From DASWVC01 sp036401335 (GTDB lineage Bacteria > Verrucomicrobiota > Verrucomicrobiia > Chthoniobacterales > JAFAMB01): a DNA stretch of 11,134 nt. A program made the position numbers and the translations under genes. The DNA is taken from assembly GCA_036401335.1 (NCBI GenBank), contig DASWVC010000116.1, positions 1 to 11,134 on the forward strand, in the 5' to 3' direction. Below the pieces are notes generated by a model. It was not told the DNA's origin. It was given only the letters and a program-made list of their open reading frames with translations, and did no database searches. This document shows positions 5,963 to 11,134 of the stretch, in pieces. The first letter of the stretch is position 1; each line of letters starts with the position of its first letter.

Positions 5963-7162
5963 TGCGGGCGGAGCGGACTTGAAGCAGGCCGCGGCAAACT
6001 CACCGATTCTTGCCCCAAACACCTTGTGTTGTTCAATCAACCCCATGTGTTTCGCGGGGCTCAAAGGTGTCAGTTGCGCCCCCGGGATGTCTTGGCGCAT
6101 GCGTTCGCTTGCCACTGGCTTGCACACCGGGTCGCGATCGCCTGCGATGATCAGGGCAGGGACCTGAATGGATTTCAGGGTTGCCGTGGCGTCGTACGCC
6201 AGCATGCCGAACATCCCGCGGGCCATGACGGCCGGTGATGCCTTGATCCCCAAACGGGTGATGTGGTCTACTTGTTCCCACGTTTCGTGTCCGGCAAAAC
6301 CGCTGCCGATGGAAGACAAATGGGAGGAACCATTAAGGTAGCTCATCCAGTTCATCAGCCAGACCAGCGGCGCCAGTGCGATGGTCACGTGCAATAACGG
6401 CACGATCAAAGGACGTTCCAGCGCGGTAAACATTGAAGCCATGCTGGTCGTGCGAACCGGGTTGGTGTAGGTGGTATGAACCAAGGCCAGACCGGCAACG
6501 CGCGACCCCAGCTCCTGGGCAAACAGCCGGCAAAAAGTCAGGGTGATCATCCCGCCGATGCTGTGCCCAACCAACACGGCCGGTCGATTGCCGGCCAGGC
6601 CCAGCACCGTGTGTAGATCGCCAGCGAGGTTTTCCAAACGGTAATCCTTGTTAACCGGCTGGGCTGATCGCCCCAGGCCCGGCAAATCCCAAACGATGAG
6701 CCGGAACCGATTTCCCAGGTCCTTTTTCAGGTAATCCCATTCCGTGCGGTCGCACCCCCAGCCGTGGGTGAGAACAATGACCGGTGCTCCCTCCGGTCCG
6801 AACGACTCGACGTGGAGTTCGGAGCCATCCGGGCGGCCAAGCCGCGACGCGACGATCCCTTCCCGGTCGCGGCCCGTTTGTGAGTTTCCTGCCGCAGAAC
6901 TTTTCGCCTTCGCCAATGCGCCAAAAAGGGCGCGGACGATCAATCCGCCGGCCAGCACCCACACAAACAGACCGACCGCGATGGCCAGAAGCAGCGTCAG
7001 GTGATTAAAGCCGAGGTGCGGGTCGAAGTACGAGCGCTGGTGTTCGAAATCGTAACTCCAGGCATGGTGGTACCATCGATGACTGCAGTAGACAGCCGTT
7101 CCCAAGAGAAAAAAGGAGAAGAGGCCCAGAAACCAGGTTCGGAGAATGGAGGTGGGGATCAT
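5951..7162 (-). CDS. membrane-anchored alpha/beta hydrolase
   Basis: The 403-residue protein carries two predicted N-terminal membrane helices (about 7-26 and 55-80) ahead of a complete alpha/beta-hydrolase fold. Visible catalytic elements are the oxyanion-hole motif HGWG (133-136), the nucleophile elbow GHSIGG with Ser201, the acid Asp344 in GDRDPVC, and His372 in AKHMGL. WDLPGLGRS (158-166) is typical of the family. The cap region at 250-275 is hydrophobic (PLIVPLLHVTIALAPLVWLM), suggesting a lipophilic or membrane-proximal substrate. The reaction is probably hydrolysis of an ester, lactone or similar bond, but the substrate is unknown. Two N-terminal helices should place the catalytic domain back on the cytoplasmic side if the N-terminus is inside. 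Start ATG 7162 has a weak GGAG 13 nt upstream. It is divergent from the response-regulator gene and not in an obvious operon. Confidence 0.92.
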   Translation of the reverse strand: MIPTSILRTWFLGLFSFFLLGTAVYCSHRWYHHAWSYDFEHQRSYFDPHLGFNHLTLLLAIAVGLFVWVLAGGLIVRALFGALAKAKSSAAGNSQTGRDREGIVASRLGRPDGSELHVESFGPEGAPVIVLTHGWGCDRTEWDYLKKDLGNRFRLIVWDLPGLGRSAQPVNKDYRLENLAGDLHTVLGLAGNRPAVLVGHSIGGMITLTFCRLFAQELGSRVAGLALVHTTYTNPVRTTSMASMFTALERPLIVPLLHVTIALAPLVWLMNWMSYLNGSSHLSSIGSGFAGHETWEQVDHITRLGIKASPAVMARGMFGMLAYDATATLKSIQVPALIIAGDRDPVCKPVASERMRQDIPGAQLTPLSPAKHMGLIEQHKVFGARIGEFAAACFKSAPPAPGV

Positions 7163-7594
7163 AAAAGGAAAGTCGCTCCAACTTTAGATTCAGGGCACCT
7201 GTGCGGCATCTCGCGATTTTGTGCAATGGCACGGGGAAGGCCGGAGGGAACCTTTTGCGGAAAGAACTGCCTGGGCAGCCGCCGGTTCCGAGCGTTCAAT
7301 AGGGTTTTGCAAAAAGCCTGGTGCCATCGGCTTTAGATTAAGTTCTGGCCAACCGTTGCGGGTTGGGTTTGAGCCCGGGTTGCTTGAACCCCGCACTTTT
7401 TCCGGAGGTGATTGTGCCGGGAAGAGCGATCAGTGCATCAAAGTCCACCTTCCAAGCTCGTCCAGATCTAAAGAATGCCCAGCTGAATCCGTAAGCATTA
7501 AAGTCACTGCTTTTAACGTGAGGTTTCTATGGCCACTCGTACTTCCACGCCGGCACTGGCATGAACATCCCGGAAAAACGCATTCCCTACGTCC
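7163..7594. other. 432-bp divergent intergenic region with possible leader elements
   Basis: No gene of normal length is supported between the hydrolase start (minus) and the response-regulator start (plus). The region holds a hairpin followed by five T residues (7357-7401), a GGAGGT at 7404-7409 just before a 26-codon GTG frame (7414-7494), and two very short overlapping ATG frames (7529-7564 and 7561-7614) leading into the response regulator. Promoters for both flanking genes should lie here, but I cannot point to a reliable -35/-10 pair. Confidence 0.5.
7357..7401 (+). terminator. terminator-like hairpin with T5 tail and no upstream gene
   Basis: TGCGGGTT (7357-7364) can pair with AACC-c-CGCA (7387-7395) with one bulge. 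Alternatively, an inner perfect hairpin GGGTT-gcttg-AACCC forms at 7377-7391. Five T residues follow at 7397-7401. On the plus strand this resembles a Rho-independent terminator, yet no plus-strand gene ends before it. It could end a small RNA or attenuate a leader transcript of the response regulator. Confidence 0.35.
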
Positions 7595-8170
7595 ATGACC
7601 ATTCTGATTGCTGAAGATGACCCGGTCGCGGCCAGAATCCTCCAAATCACACTGGAACGTTTGGGTCATCAACTGATCGTGACCCGCAGCGGCTCAGAAG
7701 CCTGGGCAGCCTTCGACCGTGACCTACCGCGCACCATTGTGAGCGATTGGATGATGCCTGGAATTGACGGGCTGGAGCTCTGCCGAAAGGTGCGCGCACG
7801 GAAGAACACGCCCTATACTTATTTTATTCTGCTAACGGCTTTGGATACCAGCGCCGAAAACTATTCCTTGGCCACCAATGCCGGGGTGGATGATTTTTTG
7901 TCCAAACCTCTCCATCACGCGCGGATCGAAATGCGGCTGCGGGTGGCCGAACGGATTTTGTGGTTTACGCGGCAAATGCAGACGCTGGCCGAACTTATTC
8001 CCATCTGCGGCTGGTGCCACAAAGTGCGCGACGACAATGACTATTGGGAACGGGTGGAGACGTACATCGGCAAACGCACTGGCGCGACCTTCACTCACGG
8101 CCTGTGTCCGGAATGTTTTGCGCGGGAGATGGCGAACTTGGATTCTCCCCAGCCCGTCACTGCGTCCTGA
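7595..8170 (+). CDS. response regulator: receiver domain plus C-terminal double-CxxC module
   Basis: Residues 1-120 form a CheY-like receiver domain with the acidic pocket E7-D8-D9, phosphoacceptor Asp51 in SDWMMPGIDG, Thr81, and Lys104 in LSKP. A short helix (about 108-131) leads into LAELIPICGWCHKVRDDNDYWERVETYIG and FTHGLCPECFARE. I recognise this module from the C-termini of many sensor kinases and regulators, where it usually reads LLPICxxCKKIRDDxGYW with HGLCPDC. Its four cysteines (138, 141, 171, 174) could bind a metal or sense redox state, which is inference. There is no DNA-binding or enzymatic output domain, so it probably acts through protein contacts or as a phosphorelay intermediate. 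The 191-residue length suits receiver plus module. No histidine kinase is adjacent. ATG 7595 has no Shine-Dalgarno sequence but overlaps a short upstream frame. Confidence 0.93.
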   Translation: MTILIAEDDPVAARILQITLERLGHQLIVTRSGSEAWAAFDRDLPRTIVSDWMMPGIDGLELCRKVRARKNTPYTYFILLTALDTSAENYSLATNAGVDDFLSKPLHHARIEMRLRVAERILWFTRQMQTLAELIPICGWCHKVRDDNDYWERVETYIGKRTGATFTHGLCPECFAREMANLDSPQPVTAS

Positions 8171-8228
8171 GTTGACTCTAAACAGGGAGAGAGGTCATAC
8201 CGTAGCAATGGGCGGGCTTTGGGGAAAA

Positions 8229-8251
8229 CCGGCCGCGGCAGGGGCGGCCGG
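8229..8251. terminator. 8-bp GC-rich hairpin after the response regulator gene
   Basis: CCGGCCGC (8229-8236) and GCGGCCGG (8244-8251) are perfect inverted repeats around a 7-nt loop, 58 bp after the response-regulator stop. The position suits transcript termination or 3' end protection. No T-tract follows, so it may instead be part of a dispersed palindromic element. Confidence 0.4.
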
Positions 8252-8342
8252 GCTGGCCGACGTCCCACCACGTGAGGAAAGCGTTCCGACGGTCCTGCTT
8301 CCCGCTGGAAACCTGCCACGTTGGGCCCGGTGGTTTCGTGCC

Positions 8343-8365
8343 GGCGGCGAAGGGACTCCGCCGCC
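8343..8365. repeat. 7-bp inverted repeat with 9-nt loop
   Basis: GGCGGCG (8343-8349) and CGCCGCC (8359-8365) flank the loop AAGGGACTC. It lies in the gene-free stretch about 200 bp upstream of rhaB. It looks like an intergenic palindrome of the kind found in multiple copies in some GC-rich genomes. Only one copy is in this window. Confidence 0.4.
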
Positions 8366-8561
8366 CTAGCAGACGGTGCCGCGCCCCGGGTGCCTTGTGG
8401 GCGACAAGTTCAGCAGCTCCACCGGACGTTTGCGGTTGCGTACCTGATTTTCGGCGGTTAGATGGTAGCACCCCCTGTGAATGCCGTGGGCGATGCGGGT
8501 AGTCGCAGTGCCAACCTCCAATTTTTGCCTGCTTCTCCCGCGTTTGCCCGATTGTTAAGCC

Positions 8562-10043
8562 ATGAGCCCGACGTACTACGTTGCCTGCGACCTCGGGGCC
8601 GAGAGCGGCCGGGTTATGCTGGGTTGCTTGGAAGACGGCCGGTTGATCCTTGAAGAAATGCACCGTTTTCCCAGCGCGGCCGTTCGCGTGCTGGGCTCCT
8701 TGCGCTGGGATGTGCTGCGCATCTTTGAGGAACTTAAGGTCGGGCTTCGCAAAGTTGCGCGCCGGCAGGTGCCCGTTGGGAGTCTGAGTGTGGATTCCTG
8801 GGGCGTGGACTACGTGTTGCTGAACGCCGTCCACCCGGTGCTTTCGCCGCCGTTTCACTACCGGGATGCGCGTACCGAGGGCACGTACGACCGGGTGCGG
8901 GAGCGCGTGGGTGCGAAGCTCATTTTTTCGGAGACAGGCATTCAGTTTATGCCCATCAACACGATCTACCACCTGGCGTCTGACCTTGAGCGGAGCGCGG
9001 CCCTGCTCAAAGTGGCGGATTGTTTTCTAACCATTGGCGACTATTTTAACTACCTTTTTTCCGGTGTGCCGCGGGTGGATGAAAGTAACGCCAGCACCAC
9101 CCAGCTCTACAACCCGCGCACGCGCGGTTGGTCGGCCGCGCTCATCGAACGGTGCGGATTTCCCCCGGAGCTGTTTCCGCAACTCGTGAAGCCGGCCACG
9201 GTGCTGGGACCGCTCCTGCCGGAAGTGGCGGCCGAGACCGGGTTGAAAAACCTCCAGGTGGTTGCCACCTGTTCTCACGACACCGGCGCGGCCGTTGCGG
9301 CCGTGCCCGCGGAAGGCGCGGGCGATTGGGCCTACCTCTCGTCAGGCACGTGGTCGCTGCTCGGCGTGGAGTTGCCGCAGCCCCTCATCAGCGAGAAGGT
9401 TCGAGAACGAAACTTCACCAACGAGGCCGGCTACGGCGGGACCACGCGTTTCTTGAAGAACATCGTTGGGTTATGGATTCTCCAGGAATCGCGCCGGGAG
9501 TGGGCGGAGGAGGGACACGAACTTGGTTACGCCGTCCTCACGCAGGCGGCCAAAGCGGCAGAGCCCTTCCGCTCCTTGATTGATCCGAAAGCAGCCCGGT
9601 TTCTCAAGCCAGGCGGGATGCCGGGAAAAATCACAGCTTATTGCGCAGAGACCAATCAGCCGGCGCCGGAAACGCCCGGCCAATTTGCCCGCTGCATCCT
9701 GGAGAGCCTGGCCTTGCTTTACCGTCAAACGCTCGATGAGATTGAGCAACTCACCGGCCGTCCCATCACCCGCTTGCACATCGTCGGAGGTGGCAGCCAG
9801 AACACCCTCCTGAATCAGTTTGCGGCCGATGCGACCCGGCGTGCGGTGGTGGCGGGTCCGGCCGAGGCCACAGCCGCCGGCAACGTGCTCCTCCAAGCCG
9901 TCGCACTTGGCCGGATCGAGTCGCTGGCGACCCTGCGCCAGGTCGTGCGAGATTCTTTTCCCCTGCAATCCTATTCGCCGGAGGGCGTGGAGGGTTGGCA
10001 GGCTGCGTATCAGCGATTCCTTGGTTTTGACCTCACAACATGA
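8562..10043 (+). CDS. rhaB: rhamnulokinase
   Basis: The 493-residue protein is a FGGY/ASKHA-fold sugar kinase of the length expected for RhaB. It phosphorylates L-rhamnulose at O1 with ATP to give rhamnulose-1-phosphate in the cytoplasm. Visible motifs are the N-terminal phosphate loop DLGAESGRVML (10-20), SVDSWGVDYVLL (76-87), YRDAR (100-104), the catalytic Asp240 in SHDTGAA, LSSGTWSLLGVE (259-270), and the C-terminal ATP-site segment HIVGGGSQNTLLNQFAADAT. The SWGVDY and NEAGYGGT segments and the downstream aldolase separate it from glycerol, xylulose or fuculose kinases. The stop TGA at 10041-10043 overlaps the start ATG of the next gene, so the two are probably translationally coupled. ATG 8562 is chosen because the phosphate loop follows at the usual distance. 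No strong Shine-Dalgarno sequence precedes it. Confidence 0.96.
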   Translation: MSPTYYVACDLGAESGRVMLGCLEDGRLILEEMHRFPSAAVRVLGSLRWDVLRIFEELKVGLRKVARRQVPVGSLSVDSWGVDYVLLNAVHPVLSPPFHYRDARTEGTYDRVRERVGAKLIFSETGIQFMPINTIYHLASDLERSAALLKVADCFLTIGDYFNYLFSGVPRVDESNASTTQLYNPRTRGWSAALIERCGFPPELFPQLVKPATVLGPLLPEVAAETGLKNLQVVATCSHDTGAAVAAVPAEGAGDWAYLSSGTWSLLGVELPQPLISEKVRERNFTNEAGYGGTTRFLKNIVGLWILQESRREWAEEGHELGYAVLTQAAKAAEPFRSLIDPKAARFLKPGGMPGKITAYCAETNQPAPETPGQFARCILESLALLYRQTLDEIEQLTGRPITRLHIVGGGSQNTLLNQFAADATRRAVVAGPAEATAAGNVLLQAVALGRIESLATLRQVVRDSFPLQSYSPEGVEGWQAAYQRFLGFDLTT

Positions 10044-11134
10044 CCTACCAACACGTAAATTACTTGTGGGACGACGCGGCTGCCGCAGCCCTCGACCCGG
10101 TCGGCCGGCTCGTTTACCGTTCTAACCTTCTCGGCCGCGACCTCCGCATCACGAATACCGGAGGCGGGAACACCTCGGCGAAGCTCATCGAGCAGGACCC
10201 GTTGACGGGCGACGCGGTCGAGGTTCTCTGGGTGAAGGGCTCCGGGGGCGACTTGCGCACGAGTAAACGCGAGAATTTTTCGTCGCTTTATCAGGCAAAG
10301 CTGCTCGGCCTGCAAAACCTTTACGCCGACGCAGCGGAAAAAGGGCCGAAAACGCCGGCTGAAGACAAGATGGTTGGCATGTACACCCATGCGACGTTCA
10401 ACCTGAACCCGCGGGCCAGCTCGATTGATACGCCGCTTCATTCGTTCCTGCCGTTCAAGCATGTGGACCACATGCACCCCAACGCGGCCATTTCGGTGGC
10501 GGCCGCAAGGCAATCGGAAAAGTTAACGCGGGAAATTTACGGAGATGACGTGATCTGGACGCCTTGGCTGCGCCCGGGATTCGAGCTGGGTCTGGCGTTG
10601 CAGCGCATCGCTGCCGAACATCCCCGGGCCAAAGGCGTGATCCTGGGGCAGCATGGTTTGATCAACTGGGATGACGACGACAAGGCCTGCTACGAACTGA
10701 CGTTGTCGCTGATCGAGCGGGCAGCCCTTTTTCTGGAAGCGAAGTACGAACAAAAGGGCGGGAACGCCGCGGCTTTCGGCGGACCAAAATACCAGACGCT
10801 CAACGAAGCGGTCCGGCGTGAAACCCTGGCCAAAACATTGCCCTGGCTGCGGGGCCAGGTCAGCCAGCAGAAACGTTTTATCGGCACCGTCCAGGATGAC
10901 GAAACGATTCTGCGGTTTGTTAATTCCCATGATGCCGGCCGTCTGGCTGAGCTGGGAACCAGCTGTCCGGACCATTTTCTGCGTACTAAAATTAAACCCC
11001 TTTACGTTGATTGGAACCCCCAGACGGAGGACTCGGACGCTTTGCAAGGCAAGCTCCGAGACGGCTTGGCCCGGTACCGGGAAGATTACGCGTCTTACTA
11101 TGAGCACTGCAAACGGGACAACTCGCCGGCGATG
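10040..11134 (+). CDS. rhaD: bifunctional rhamnulose-1-phosphate aldolase/alcohol dehydrogenase, 3' end beyond the window
   Basis: An open frame starts at ATG 10040, overlapping the rhaB stop by 4 bp, and runs 365 codons to the window end without a stop. The visible part is a class II aldolase domain. It has TNTGGGNTSAK (38-48) and KGSGGDLRT (66-74) for substrate phosphate binding, the metal-binding histidines in HVDHMHPN (141-148), and a third in GQHG (203-206). The later segment SCPDHFLRTKIKPLYVDWNP and the length beyond a stand-alone aldolase identify the long fused enzyme, which is normally near 700 residues with a C-terminal short-chain dehydrogenase. The aldolase cleaves rhamnulose-1-phosphate to dihydroxyacetone phosphate and L-lactaldehyde. 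The missing dehydrogenase part would convert the lactaldehyde. The fused architecture is inferred, since the dehydrogenase is off the edge. Confidence 0.93.
   Translation, partial: MTYQHVNYLWDDAAAAALDPVGRLVYRSNLLGRDLRITNTGGGNTSAKLIEQDPLTGDAVEVLWVKGSGGDLRTSKRENFSSLYQAKLLGLQNLYADAAEKGPKTPAEDKMVGMYTHATFNLNPRASSIDTPLHSFLPFKHVDHMHPNAAISVAAARQSEKLTREIYGDDVIWTPWLRPGFELGLALQRIAAEHPRAKGVILGQHGLINWDDDDKACYELTLSLIERAALFLEAKYEQKGGNAAAFGGPKYQTLNEAVRRETLAKTLPWLRGQVSQQKRFIGTVQDDETILRFVNSHDAGRLAELGTSCPDHFLRTKIKPLYVDWNPQTEDSDALQGKLRDGLARYREDYASYYEHCKRDNSPAM

Larger units (their letters stand above)
8171..8561. other. 391-bp GC-rich gene-free stretch before rhaB
   Basis: I see no convincing gene between the response regulator and rhaB; open frames on both strands have low-complexity Arg/Pro/Gly-rich products. 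It contains two perfect hairpins (8229-8251 and 8343-8365), annotated separately. The final 40 bp turn AT-richer (AATTTTTGCC near 8520) and should hold the rhaB promoter or leader, but no clear operator or ribosome binding site is visible before ATG 8562. Confidence 0.5.

Noticed and set aside
7351..7401. A tRNA-like segment
   Set aside because: The repeated GGGTT/AACCC pairing recalls a T-arm, but there is no acceptor stem, D-arm or anticodon arm at the right spacing.
8178..8972. A 264-codon minus-strand open frame spanning the region before rhaB
   Set aside because: Its 5' part is antisense to the conserved rhaB start, and the rest is His/Arg/Gly/Pro-rich with no recognisable fold. It does not explain the gene-free stretch.
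9471..9968. A 165-codon minus-strand frame inside rhaB
   Set aside because: It is fully antisense to the conserved C-terminal half of rhamnulokinase.
1..11134. CRISPR array, insertion sequence, prophage or defence island
   Set aside because: There are no regularly spaced repeats, transposase, integrase, terminase, restriction or toxin genes. The tail-collar gene is the only phage-related domain and stands alone.

Overview
The window is about 11.1 kb of GC-rich bacterial chromosome. No ribosomal, tRNA, CRISPR, integrase or transposase gene is visible. Start sites mostly lack a clear Shine-Dalgarno sequence, and several starts are GTG or TTG. A DUF3597 protein and a fused RhaD-type aldolase/dehydrogenase are also present. 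Together these features suggest a soil or sediment bacterium, with Verrucomicrobiota as my best guess. That assignment is inference, since no phylogenetic marker gene is present.

Left part (1-3830): a small unknown plus-strand gene (99-305), then a minus-strand group. The group holds a short exported protein (446-706), a UspA-family stress protein (838-1278), and a membrane-anchored coiled-coil protein ending in a phage tail-collar domain (1408-2553). The DUF3597 gene (2701-3138) diverges from the tail-collar gene. It faces two small minus-strand genes of unknown function (3168-3464 and 3569-3829) that probably form an operon.

Middle (3830-7600): a gene-poor stretch of about 360 bp, a MATE-family multidrug/cation antiporter with a TTG start (4190-5635), and a tiny acidic/Ala-rich protein (5709-5909). 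A convergent membrane-anchored alpha/beta hydrolase follows (5951-7162).

Right part (7595-11134): a stand-alone response regulator with a C-terminal double-CxxC module (7595-8170), then a gene-free GC-rich stretch of about 390 bp with two strong hairpins. Next comes a rhamnose catabolic pair: rhamnulokinase rhaB (8562-10043), overlapping by 4 bp (ATGA) with a bifunctional rhamnulose-1-phosphate aldolase/dehydrogenase that runs off the right edge (10040 onwards). RhaB phosphorylates L-rhamnulose and the next enzyme cleaves the product to DHAP and lactaldehyde, then should oxidise the lactaldehyde. Rhamnose isomerase, transporter and regulator are not in the window.

Most of the window looks like ordinary chromosomal housekeeping and accessory content. 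I see no convincing undescribed multi-gene system. The most unusual items are the membrane-anchored tail-collar protein with no phage genes around it, the unknown two-gene pair at 3168-3829, and several palindromic intergenic elements.
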